From: Sulfurovum sp.
GTDB taxonomy: Bacteria; Campylobacterota; Campylobacteria; Campylobacterales; Sulfurovaceae
Direction: 5' to 3'
Assembly (NCBI GenBank): GCA_015661795.1
Contig: DQVJ01000174.1
Coordinates: forward strand, 1-8,566
Length of the DNA: 8,566 nt
Of this stretch, positions 1-6,307 are shown piece after piece. A model generated the notes under the pieces. It was not told where the DNA came from. It ran no database searches and was given only the letters and a program-made list of their open reading frames with translations. Every line of letters begins with the position of its first letter. Positions within the stretch are counted from its first letter, which is position 1. The translations under genes were made by a program, and so were the position numbers.

Positions 1-38
1 AAAGTCATTTTAAGGTCTAAGCTATCAGTTAGTTACAG

Positions 39-44
39 TATAAA
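39..44 (+). promoter_or_regulatory. candidate -10 box upstream of plsY
   Basis: TATAAA lies 19 nt before the plsY start codon, in AT-rich sequence. It would place transcription start near base 51 with a very short leader. A TTTAAG word at 9-14 sits roughly where a -35 element or regulator site would be. No TGn extension is present, and the left window edge hides the upstream gene, so plsY may instead be transcribed from further upstream. Confidence 0.3.
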
Positions 45-63
45 TTTTAATTGTGGATTAATT

Positions 64-687
64 ATGGACTTATTAACAAATCAAAATATTTTACTCTATT
101 TGGCAGCATATCTTATTGCCAGTATCCCATTTGGTTATCTTCTTGCTAAACAATTTGCAGGTGTAGATATCAAACAGGCTGGTTCAGGTAATATCGGTGC
201 TACCAATGTTTTGCGGGTTGTAAAGGAACATAACCCAAAACTTGCTAAAAAGTTGGGTGCTGTAACCCTCCTCTTAGATGCTATCAAAGGAATCTTTGTC
301 ATTCTTGTTGCAAAGTTACTCGGTGCACCTGAAGGTGTAATGTGGACGATAGCTGTTCTTGCCGTCATAGGACATTGTTTTTCTGCCTTTTTATTTTTTG
401 AAGGAGGCAAAGGCGTAGCCACAGGTTTTGGTGTTCTTTTAGTGATGATGCCTTTGGCAGCCATCATTGCCATCATTGTTTGGCTAGGTGCAGCCAAAGG
501 TTTAAAAATATCCTCACTGTCATCTCTTATTGGCCTTGTTGCATTTATTATTGCTTCCTATCTTATCTACCCTGAGGTTCTAGGGATAGAATCACATGCA
601 CCAATATGGATTATTTCGATTATCATCTTTTACAAACATATCCCAAACCTTGTAAGAATTTTTAACAAAGAAGAAGGTAAAGTGTAA
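64..687 (+). CDS. plsY: acyl-phosphate:glycerol-3-phosphate acyltransferase PlsY
   Basis: This is an integral inner-membrane enzyme that transfers an acyl group from acyl-phosphate to sn-glycerol-3-phosphate, giving lysophosphatidic acid, the first committed step of phospholipid synthesis. At 207 aa it has the usual length. The three PlsY signatures are visible: SGNIGATN at residues 41-48, the glycine-rich GGKGVAT at 114-120, and a C-terminal KHIPNLVRI block at 191-199 with His192, Asn195 and Arg198, followed by an acidic pair. LDAIKG (71-76) is also typical. About five hydrophobic segments are seen (roughly 8-28, 70-87, 92-112, 121-141, 152-170), plus another near 180-190. The ATG is preceded by a GTGGA ribosome-binding sequence about 7 nt upstream. 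folB follows after 3 nt, so the two are probably cotranscribed. Confidence 0.96.
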   Translation: MDLLTNQNILLYLAAYLIASIPFGYLLAKQFAGVDIKQAGSGNIGATNVLRVVKEHNPKLAKKLGAVTLLLDAIKGIFVILVAKLLGAPEGVMWTIAVLAVIGHCFSAFLFFEGGKGVATGFGVLLVMMPLAAIIAIIVWLGAAKGLKISSLSSLIGLVAFIIASYLIYPEVLGIESHAPIWIISIIIFYKHIPNLVRIFNKEEGKV

Positions 688-690
688 TTT

Positions 691-1023
691 ATGACTATAC
701 ACATAGAAGCACTAACTTTTGATGTCATTATCGGCTTACTTGATTTTGAACGAGAAAAACAACAGCAGGTTATTATTGACCTTCATGCTTCATATGATTA
801 TAGCAATGAACAATTTATTGACTACGCAGATATGTCACTTTTAATTCAAAATGAACTTAAATCAAAACGATATAAGCTCCTTGAAGAAGCTCTCCTTGGT
901 CTAAAAACCCTACTTTACATCACTTACCCCCAAATTAACACCCTTACCTTAAAAATTTCAAAACCACACATCTTAAAAAATTGTTGTGTAGCACTAAGTC
1001 ACACTTGGGATTTTCAAAAATAA
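691..1023 (+). CDS. folB: dihydroneopterin aldolase FolB
   Basis: This cytoplasmic enzyme of folate synthesis cleaves 7,8-dihydroneopterin to 6-hydroxymethyl-7,8-dihydropterin and glycolaldehyde. The 110-aa protein matches the FolB fold along its length. IGLLDFEREKQQQVIIDL (residues 14-31) is the N-terminal signature with the conserved Glu20 region. DYADMSLLI (44-52) follows, LLEEAL (63-68) supplies the conserved LLE with substrate-binding Glu65, and KISKPHIL (88-95) carries the catalytic-region lysine (Lys91 by motif position). The C-terminal VALSH matches the usual end of the family. It begins 3 nt after plsY; a purine-rich stretch inside the plsY 3' end (AAGAAGG) is the likely ribosome-binding site, although its spacing is long. 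The sequence is somewhat divergent, as is usual in Campylobacterota. Confidence 0.88.
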   Translation: MTIHIEALTFDVIIGLLDFEREKQQQVIIDLHASYDYSNEQFIDYADMSLLIQNELKSKRYKLLEEALLGLKTLLYITYPQINTLTLKISKPHILKNCCVALSHTWDFQK

Positions 1024-1070
1024 TTTAACCCCTATATCTTTTAAAAAAACTTTCAGAAAACTTCTTTTTA

Positions 1071-1079
1071 TGCTATAAT
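1071..1079 (+). promoter_or_regulatory. extended -10 promoter of cosR/hsrA
   Basis: TGCTATAAT is a TGn extended -10 with a perfect TATAAT (1074-1079). It lies 143 nt upstream of the cosR start codon and downstream of alternating A- and T-rich stretches, the form of housekeeping promoters known in Campylobacter and Helicobacter, where a -35 box is usually absent. The predicted transcription start is near 1086, giving a leader of about 137 nt. The ten-base string ATGCTATAAT also occurs at the tyrA promoter. Confidence 0.7.
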
Positions 1080-1153
1080 TAAGAAATTCTTAACTTTAGA
1101 TTAAGTTTATAGTTGATGACGTACTTGTATGCATTTAGAAGGTAAATGTTAAG
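1079..1153 (+). promoter_or_regulatory. candidate operator region with palindrome and TTAAG repeats
   Basis: A 7-1-7 palindrome, TTAAGAAATTCTTAA (1079-1093), overlaps the end of the -10 and the predicted transcription start. The word TTAAG occurs at 1079-1083, inverted at 1089-1093, and again at 1101-1105 and 1149-1153. The first and third copies are 22 bp apart, about two helical turns. HP1043/HsrA is known to bind its own promoter, and from memory its sites contain TTAAG-type words, so autoregulation is plausible. The binding itself is inferred. Confidence 0.4.
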
Positions 1154-1161
1154 TACTATTT

Positions 1162-1193
1162 AGTGTGTATGATACATAATCATGTTGTACACT
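1162..1193 (+). repeat. imperfect inverted repeat / leader hairpin upstream of cosR
   Basis: AGTGT (1162-1166) pairs with ACACT (1189-1193), and ATGAT (1169-1173) pairs with ATCAT (1179-1183) around the loop ACATA. Two possible G-U pairs and a 3-nt bulge lie between the two helices. It would fold in the cosR leader RNA about 30 nt before the start codon. No T-run follows, so it does not look like a terminator. It may be a regulatory hairpin, a DNA inverted repeat, or chance in AT-rich sequence. Confidence 0.3.
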
Positions 1194-1208
1194 GTTTTAG
1201 AAAATAAA

Positions 1209-1222
1209 AAAGGTGTCCCTTT
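1209..1222 (+). promoter_or_regulatory. cosR ribosome-binding site within a small hairpin
   Basis: The Shine-Dalgarno AAAGG (1209-1213) is followed by loop TGTC (1214-1217) and then CCTTT (1218-1222), which pairs with it base for base and abuts the ATG at 1223. The stem has 5 bp, two of them G-C. The site fixes the ATG at 1223 as the start; the pairing could dampen translation initiation, though the helix is weak. Confidence 0.5.
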
Positions 1223-1897
1223 ATGAGAGTATTAGTCATTGAAAATGATATAGAACTTGGTAAAATTATTGTTGATAAATTACATGCATCTGAGTACCAG
1301 TGTGATCTTGCAGAAAATTTTGGAGATGCCAAGTATTATCTTGACATTAGGCACTATGATTTAGTTTTGCTAGGCTGGGAACATTCAAGTCATATAGACA
1401 TATCACTGGTTACTGATATAAAAAAAGATGTGAACGCTGCATCTGTTATAGTTCTCTCCAGTCGCATGGATAAAGAAAGTGAGATAGAAGCACTAAAGAG
1501 TGGCGCTGATGACTTTATCAGAAAGCCCCTTGATTATGATATTCTACTTGTTCGTATTGAGGCTAAGCTCCGTTTTGGGGCTTCTAATATCATAGAAATT
1601 GATGATCTTATTATCAACCCTGAAGAAGAAAAAATTATCTATCAAGGTGAAGAAATAGAACTCAAGGGCAAGCCATTTGAAGTACTTACCCATTTGGCCA
1701 TGCACAAAGACCAAATTGTATCAAAAGAACAACTTCTTGATGCCATATGGGAAGAGCCTGAACTTGTTACTCCCAATGTGATTGAAGTAGCAATCAATCA
1801 AATTCGTCAAAAAATGGATAAACCTTTGGATATTTCTACTATTGAAACGGTCAGAAGACGGGGATATAGATTTTGTTTTCCAAAAAAAATAAGCTAG
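1223..1897 (+). CDS. cosR: orphan OmpR-type response regulator, HsrA/CosR (HP1043) family
   Basis: This cytoplasmic DNA-binding regulator belongs to the family that is essential in Helicobacter (HsrA, HP1043) and Campylobacter (CosR) and controls housekeeping and oxidative-stress genes. Residues 1-118 form a receiver domain and about 124-222 a winged-helix DNA-binding domain. The second half, from GKPFEVLTHLA through IVSKEQLLDAIW and ELVTPNVIEVAINQIRQK to RRRGYRFCFPKK, is the highly conserved HsrA/CosR core as I recall it. The receiver is degenerate. At the phospho-acceptor position the DLVLL strand (46-50) is followed by Gly51 instead of Asp, and one of the acidic metal-binding residues is Asn8. 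Ser79 and Lys101 of the switch remain. Activity is therefore likely phosphorylation-independent. No histidine kinase gene is adjacent. At 224 aa the length is normal. Start chosen from the AAAGG site 9 nt upstream. Confidence 0.95.
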   Translation: MRVLVIENDIELGKIIVDKLHASEYQCDLAENFGDAKYYLDIRHYDLVLLGWEHSSHIDISLVTDIKKDVNAASVIVLSSRMDKESEIEALKSGADDFIRKPLDYDILLVRIEAKLRFGASNIIEIDDLIINPEEEKIIYQGEEIELKGKPFEVLTHLAMHKDQIVSKEQLLDAIWEEPELVTPNVIEVAINQIRQKMDKPLDISTIETVRRRGYRFCFPKKIS

Positions 1898-2008
1898 TTT
1901 AAATCGTATAACTATATAACTGGATGTAGTGATGTATCAAGTTTCTTAGAAAACCTGTAAAATCTTCTATTTCCTTCACTTTTAATTGGGGCATAAGCTT
2001 TCTTGGGC

Positions 2009-2014
2009 TATAAC
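2009..2014 (+). promoter_or_regulatory. candidate -10 box for ferredoxin-ppx transcription
   Basis: TATAAC lies within GGGCTATAACTCC, 51 nt before the ferredoxin ATG. It resembles the two clear TGCTATAAT promoters of this window but has GGC in place of TGC and C at the last base. The predicted start near 2021 would put the 2032-2051 inverted repeat in the leader. The 167-nt spacer after cosR makes a separate promoter plausible, but readthrough from cosR is also possible because I see no terminator between the genes. Confidence 0.35.
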
Positions 2015-2031
2015 TCCTAATAAATAAACAT

Positions 2032-2051
2032 GAAGTTAAATCATTAACTTC
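2032..2051 (+). repeat. perfect 8-bp inverted repeat (hairpin) before the ferredoxin gene
   Basis: GAAGTTAA (2032-2039) and TTAACTTC (2044-2051) are perfect inverted complements separated by ATCA. The repeat ends 4 nt before the GAGG ribosome-binding site and 13 nt before the start codon. It is not followed by a T-run, so it is unlikely to be an intrinsic terminator. It could be a dimeric operator or an RNA hairpin affecting ferredoxin translation. Confidence 0.55.
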
Positions 2052-2064
2052 TACCGAGGTAAAT

Positions 2065-2319
2065 ATGGCATTAATAATCACTGATGAATGTATTGCATGT
2101 GATGCATGTAGGGAAGAATGTCCTAATGAGGCAATAGAAGAAAATGATCCGATTTATCTTATTGACCCAGATATCTGTACAGAATGTGTAGGTCACTTTG
2201 ACGAACCACAATGTATATCAGTCTGTCCTGTAGACTGTATAGTTCCTGATCCAGACAACGTTGAAAATGTTGAAGAACTCATGTTCAAATATAATAAACG
2301 TCAAACAGAACTGGAATAA
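2065..2319 (+). CDS. fdxB: 2[4Fe-4S] ferredoxin, Alvin (Allochromatium) type
   Basis: This is a small soluble electron carrier of 84 aa. Cluster I ligands are Cys9, Cys12, Cys15 and Cys19-Pro (CIACDACREECP). The second set is Cys38, Cys41, Cys50 and Cys54-Pro, with eight residues between the second and third cysteines rather than two. That insertion and the C-terminal helical extension (about 65-84) define the Alvin/YfhL type, which often has very low and unequal redox potentials. Cys58 is an extra cysteine after the second motif. The protein is strongly acidic. A good GAGG site lies 5 nt before the ATG. ppx/gppA follows after 6 nt, so the two are likely cotranscribed; as I recall the pair is also adjacent in H. 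pylori and C. jejuni. The physiological partner cannot be read from the sequence. The symbol follows C. jejuni usage; H. pylori calls the equivalent gene fdxA. Confidence 0.92.
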   Translation: MALIITDECIACDACREECPNEAIEENDPIYLIDPDICTECVGHFDEPQCISVCPVDCIVPDPDNVENVEELMFKYNKRQTELE

Positions 2320-2325
2320 TCTAGT

Positions 2326-3852
2326 ATGGCAAAACGAACCGCTGTCATCGATATCGGTTCCAACTCTGCAAGACTTGTAATATTTGAGAAAACAAGTCGT
2401 TATGGCTTTCATCTTCTATGTGAGCAAAAATCTAAAGTACGCATTGGTGAAGGAGCGTATGAAAAAAATGGCTATCTTCAACCTATTGCTATACGACGTG
2501 CTTTTTTAACACTTAAATCTTTTCTTCATACCATAGATAAATATCAAGCAAATAAAACCCTTTGCGTTGCAACTTCTGCACTTAGAGATGCCCCTAATGG
2601 TAAATTATTTACTCAGTGGGTAAAGCAGGAACTTGGTCTCTACATTAAAATAATAGACGGGCAAAAAGAAGCTTCCCTTGGTGCCATTGCTGCTGTTAAT
2701 TTACTTCCTGTTATTGATGGCATAACTATTGATATTGGCGGAGGTTCCTCTGATATTGCACTTTTGAAAAATGGACGTATCGTTGATACCTATTCACTAA
2801 ACCTAGGTACAGTCAGACTGAAAGAATTATTTTTCGATAAAGCGCCTGGTACTGATGCTAGCAATAAAGAAGCTATTGGGTATATACAAAAAGAACTTAT
2901 GGGACTCCCTAAGCATTTTAAGCACACTTTAGCCATTGGGATAGGTGGAACAGCTAGAACCCTTTCAAAGGGCATTATGAAGCAATCTTCATATCAGTTA
3001 GATAAACTGCATGCTTTTTCTTACAATATCAAAGAGCATCGTGACTATCTTGATGCCATCCCTCTTTCTAGTGCTAAGAACCTTATACATTTTGGCTTAA
3101 AGAAAAGCCGCTTTGATACGATAAGAGAAGGTACAATTATTTTTACACAAATACTTGCACATATCCATGCTAAAACGGTGATTTCTTCTTCCGTTGGGGT
3201 AAGAGAAGGTGTGTTTTTAGAACAACTTCTAAGAGATGATAAGCAAAAATTTCCACATACTATTAATCCAAGTATGATATCAATATTGGACCGATTTAAA
3301 CCTTTGGTAAAAATCGAAAGAAAACGTAAGGCGAAACTTAAACTAGCTTCCACACTCTATGCTGTTTTTCACAGCTATATCAAAGACACTAGCTCTTATG
3401 AAAAAGAGTTAATTTGTGCATTACAGCTATCGGCAATTGGTAAAACGCTTACGATATATAAATCACATCAACATGCATTTTATATCACCATGCAAGAATT
3501 AAACTATGGATTTACCCATAAACAAATCCTTTTAATATCTCTGCTGCTCCGTATGCATGGGAAAGAACTCATTAGTAAATCTCTTTTTGAACAATATCAA
3601 ACCTTGCTCCCTCCTAAAGAAACATTACGATGGTTAAGTTTTATCTATAGCCTTACCGTATTTTTACATGAAGCCTCAAATTCTGCGACTATCACATTTT
3701 CTTTCAAAAATAAAATACTACTTATCACATCCAATAAACCTTTATATCTTGCAAAAGAAAAAATAAAATCTCTGGAAAAGCCTATGCCTTTTGCAATCAT
3801 TATTGAGGATGAAAGCCTTTTACCTGAAAATAAAGCATTAGGCATACATTAG
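2326..3852 (+). CDS. ppx: Ppx/GppA family phosphatase (exopolyphosphatase / pppGpp phosphohydrolase)
   Basis: The 508-aa protein has the usual length. Residues 1-302 form the two-lobed ASKHA fold. The first phosphate loop is DIGSNSARL (9-17), the catalytic-region glutamate is Glu115 in GQKEASLGA (112-120), the second phosphate loop is DIGGGSSDIAL (136-146), GIGGTARTLS (205-214) follows, and GVREGVFLE is at 291-299. Family members release phosphate from inorganic polyphosphate and/or convert pppGpp to ppGpp; sequence alone does not tell which. Residues ~310-508 are the C-terminal HD-like domain, but the HD pair expected in an LHDIG motif reads Leu-Ser369-Ala370-Ile-Gly. The later HQHAFY (381-386) and LLRMHGK (407-413) are retained in part. 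The gene begins 6 nt after the ferredoxin stop with only a weak ribosome-binding site, suggesting translational coupling. It ends 31 nt from the convergent bamA. Confidence 0.92.
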   Translation: MAKRTAVIDIGSNSARLVIFEKTSRYGFHLLCEQKSKVRIGEGAYEKNGYLQPIAIRRAFLTLKSFLHTIDKYQANKTLCVATSALRDAPNGKLFTQWVKQELGLYIKIIDGQKEASLGAIAAVNLLPVIDGITIDIGGGSSDIALLKNGRIVDTYSLNLGTVRLKELFFDKAPGTDASNKEAIGYIQKELMGLPKHFKHTLAIGIGGTARTLSKGIMKQSSYQLDKLHAFSYNIKEHRDYLDAIPLSSAKNLIHFGLKKSRFDTIREGTIIFTQILAHIHAKTVISSSVGVREGVFLEQLLRDDKQKFPHTINPSMISILDRFKPLVKIERKRKAKLKLASTLYAVFHSYIKDTSSYEKELICALQLSAIGKTLTIYKSHQHAFYITMQELNYGFTHKQILLISLLLRMHGKELISKSLFEQYQTLLPPKETLRWLSFIYSLTVFLHEASNSATITFSFKNKILLITSNKPLYLAKEKIKSLEKPMPFAIIIEDESLLPENKALGIH

Positions 3853-3883
3853 CTTTCTTCTCATAGGGAGAGGAGAGAGAAGA

Positions 3884-6199
3884 TTAAAACCTTGTTCCCA
3901 TAGAAAATTCAAACACAGCCGTCTGATCGCCTTCTTCTTTGTCTATAGGGTAAGCAAAGACAAGATTAATAGGCCCAAAAGCAGATTGCCACTCTAGCAC
4001 TACTCCTGTTGAAGATCTGCTAATATCATCTACAACGGCTGTAGAACTCGTATCCCTACGATCTGTACTAATCACTCCATAGTCATAAAAAAATGCCAGC
4101 CTCATCTTGGCTGCTTCTGAAAGTGGTATACTCGCTTCAAAAGAAGCTGAAGCACGTTGTGTCCCCCCAATAAGGTTACGTGTATTTGGATTATTAGGAT
4201 CTGTCAGGAAATAGGGGGATAAAGAAAAAGGGTTGTATCCTCTTATACTTCCAATCCCTCCTGAAAAAAGTCTCTCAGCAATCGGTAATTTTTCATCATC
4301 ATTACTCTTTAGTTGTGTAAACCGACCTTTTAAACGTAAAATAAGATCATAATCTATCCAATCTTCCAATCCATAATAGAAGCCTATTCGAGCATTACTT
4401 CTTAGTACATTACCATATCCATTTGGATAGAGTGTTGCATTAAAATCTGAACCATCCAATGTAGCATACTCCAAATTAACAGCTGCCTTTATCCCTTCTC
4501 TAGGTTGAAAAAAGTCATCTGTATTGTCAAAACTCAAACTAGCAAGAAATGAAAGCTTTTCATATTGGTCATTGTATAATAGTTGTGTGGGGATACCATT
4601 AATGAGACTATTATTATTTACTGTTGATTGGTTATCAACATATGCTAGCCCTACTGATGCGTGAAAATATCTGTAAAATTCTCTTCCTATTGAAATGGCC
4701 CCACCTAACTGATCTTGCGTATAATCAGGAAACTCATAATCACGCTTATAAAAATTAACAGATAAACTATACATACTGTCCCATATCTTTGGATTGACAA
4801 AAGAGAGATTATAGTTTTTTGACACTCTTGAAATCTCAAATCCTAAAGTGGTATTAATCCCTGATCCAAAGATATTCTTATCTGATATTGAAGCATTTAA
4901 CATCAATCCTTCGTAACTTCCATATCCACCACCAGCAGATATAGTACCTGTTGGTGCTTCTTTCACTGTCACCAATAAATTGATTTTGTCTTCTGAAATT
5001 CTTTGACTTTGTACATCTACTTTTTCAAAAAACCCTGTTCTTCCCAATGCATTTTTAGAATCTTTAAGATCCTTGGCATTAAACTTATCTCCTGGGGCTA
5101 AATAAAGATAACGTCGTATAACCCTGTCTTTTGTTGTGTCATTACCTGATATCAATACATCATTGATAGTTACAGGAACACCTGGCTGTATAAGATAGTT
5201 TAAGTTAATCGTTTTACTTTCAGGGTCTTTGTGCATTTGTGGAGAAACTTTTACATAAGCAAATCCAAAATTACCTACCTCTTCTTCCAGTTTTTGTAAA
5301 TCTTTTCGCATTCGTTTAATGTTAAATATTTTACCTTCTTTAAGCGTAAGTATGTCTTTTAGGTCTTCTGTATTAAGACCATCTATTTTTTGTGTAATTT
5401 TAATCGTGCCTACACGATACTGAACCCCTTCAAAAACTTGATAATCGACTTCTGCATTATAAGATCCAAAGTCTACACGCATAAGTGGTTTACTGACATA
5501 AGCATCAAGATATCCATGTTTCATATACACATCTTTAACCCGGTAAGCATCATATTCCAATTGGTCTATTTTTGCTTCACCAGAATTTAAAAATGGTATC
5601 CAACCTAAAAAGTCTGCCTCTTGATTGGCAAGTTCAAATTCAAGATCACTCTGTCCTAAATTTGATGCACCAATAAAATTCATCTTTTTAATCTTAATTT
5701 TTTCACCTTTATTCACATCAAAAACGATAGATACACTACTCTCACCGATGGGTGTCGTTGTCACTTCAACAACTGTGTCATAATATCCTTGACTTTCAAG
5801 TCTTGAGATAAGTGTCTCTTTTGCTCTATTTACACGTCTAGTATCATAGAGATCACCTTTTTTTAAACCAATACTTTTTAAAAGCTTATCAGCATCATCA
5901 CCTGTGCCATATCCTTTAATTTTGATATTGGAAATGGCTACTTTTTCTTCAAAATGGTAAATAAGTTTGCTACCTTGTCTGTCTACCCATACATCTTTAA
6001 AATAACCCTGCGCAAAAAAGTTTTTTATGGATTCATTGATTTTATCAACATCCATTTCATCACCCACACGAATATCCGCTATCTCTAAAGCAGCCGTAGA
6101 TGAGAGGTTAGCAAGCCCTTCAAATTTTATCTGAGTAATTTTTTGTGCGAAAAGAAATGACCCAAGTAATATCCAAATTAATGCTATGTTTTTTATCAT
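3884..6199 (-). CDS. bamA: outer-membrane protein assembly factor BamA (Omp85)
   Basis: This is the essential core of the BAM complex, which folds beta-barrel proteins into the outer membrane. The protein has 771 aa from the chosen ATG. A signal peptide covers about residues 1-18, ending in GSFLFA before QKITQ. Five POTRA repeats follow at roughly 20-87, 88-164, 167-257, 260-337 and 340-415. A 16-strand barrel occupies about 420-771. Diagnostic marks are the lid-loop IRGY (652-655) after RLFSGGIGS, FQPREG (563-568 region), FDNTDDFF before it, and a C-terminal beta-signal ending in GTRF with terminal Phe. The in-frame TTG nine bases upstream (6208) is rejected as start because AAGG at 6209-6212 touches it, whereas that site is 9 nt from the ATG. 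It is divergent from tyrA, as I recall also in C. jejuni. Domain boundaries are by eye. Confidence 0.95.
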   Translation of the reverse strand: MIKNIALIWILLGSFLFAQKITQIKFEGLANLSSTAALEIADIRVGDEMDVDKINESIKNFFAQGYFKDVWVDRQGSKLIYHFEEKVAISNIKIKGYGTGDDADKLLKSIGLKKGDLYDTRRVNRAKETLISRLESQGYYDTVVEVTTTPIGESSVSIVFDVNKGEKIKIKKMNFIGASNLGQSDLEFELANQEADFLGWIPFLNSGEAKIDQLEYDAYRVKDVYMKHGYLDAYVSKPLMRVDFGSYNAEVDYQVFEGVQYRVGTIKITQKIDGLNTEDLKDILTLKEGKIFNIKRMRKDLQKLEEEVGNFGFAYVKVSPQMHKDPESKTINLNYLIQPGVPVTINDVLISGNDTTKDRVIRRYLYLAPGDKFNAKDLKDSKNALGRTGFFEKVDVQSQRISEDKINLLVTVKEAPTGTISAGGGYGSYEGLMLNASISDKNIFGSGINTTLGFEISRVSKNYNLSFVNPKIWDSMYSLSVNFYKRDYEFPDYTQDQLGGAISIGREFYRYFHASVGLAYVDNQSTVNNNSLINGIPTQLLYNDQYEKLSFLASLSFDNTDDFFQPREGIKAAVNLEYATLDGSDFNATLYPNGYGNVLRSNARIGFYYGLEDWIDYDLILRLKGRFTQLKSNDDEKLPIAERLFSGGIGSIRGYNPFSLSPYFLTDPNNPNTRNLIGGTQRASASFEASIPLSEAAKMRLAFFYDYGVISTDRRDTSSTAVVDDISRSSTGVVLEWQSAFGPINLVFAYPIDKEEGDQTAVFEFSMGTRF

Positions 6200-6208
6200 T
6201 ATAGTCAA

Positions 6209-6212
6209 CCTT
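6209..6212 (-). promoter_or_regulatory. ribosome-binding site that decides the bamA start
   Basis: On the minus strand AAGG is followed by TTGACTATA and then ATG. A 9-nt spacer supports initiation at the ATG (6199). The upstream in-frame TTG (6208) directly touches the AAGG, leaving no room for normal initiation, and the signal peptide is complete from the ATG. Confidence 0.65.
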
Positions 6213-6266
6213 GTTTATTTTGCTAATAGTTTATCTTTTTTCCTATAAGAAGCTCATAAAAAATCA

Positions 6267-6275
6267 TGCTATAAT
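6267..6275 (+). promoter_or_regulatory. extended -10 promoter of tyrA
   Basis: TGCTATAAT, a TGn extended -10 with perfect TATAAT (6270-6275), lies 32 nt before the tyrA ATG. The predicted start near 6282 gives a leader of about 26 nt that contains the CAGGA ribosome-binding site (6297-6301). The box is identical, including the preceding A, to the cosR promoter. The bamA promoter must lie on the opposite strand in the same 108-nt spacer, but I could not pick one convincingly. Confidence 0.7.
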
Positions 6276-6307
6276 CCTCCAATTAGACCAGACGAACAGG
6301 AATATAT

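Noticed and set aside
135..497. Minus-strand 120-codon open frame opposite plsY.
   Set aside because: It lies fully inside plsY, has no family signature, and is a shadow of the membrane-protein codons.
1899..2081. Minus-strand 60-codon open frame in the cosR-ferredoxin spacer.
   Set aside because: It overlaps the ferredoxin start, shows no recognisable motif, and an open frame of this length is expected by chance.
3856..3883. TCTTCTC/GAGAAGA 7-bp inverted repeat between the convergent ppx and bamA stops, a possible shared terminator.
   Set aside because: The loop is 14 nt and neither strand has a T-run after the stem, so it does not meet the pattern of an intrinsic terminator. The purine-rich tract may form it by chance.
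6192..6208. TTGACTATAAT on the minus strand, resembling fused -35 and -10 elements, at the start of bamA.
   Set aside because: There is no spacer between the two parts, and transcription would begin inside the coding region after the start codon. It is explained by the TTG-ACT-ATA-ATG start context.
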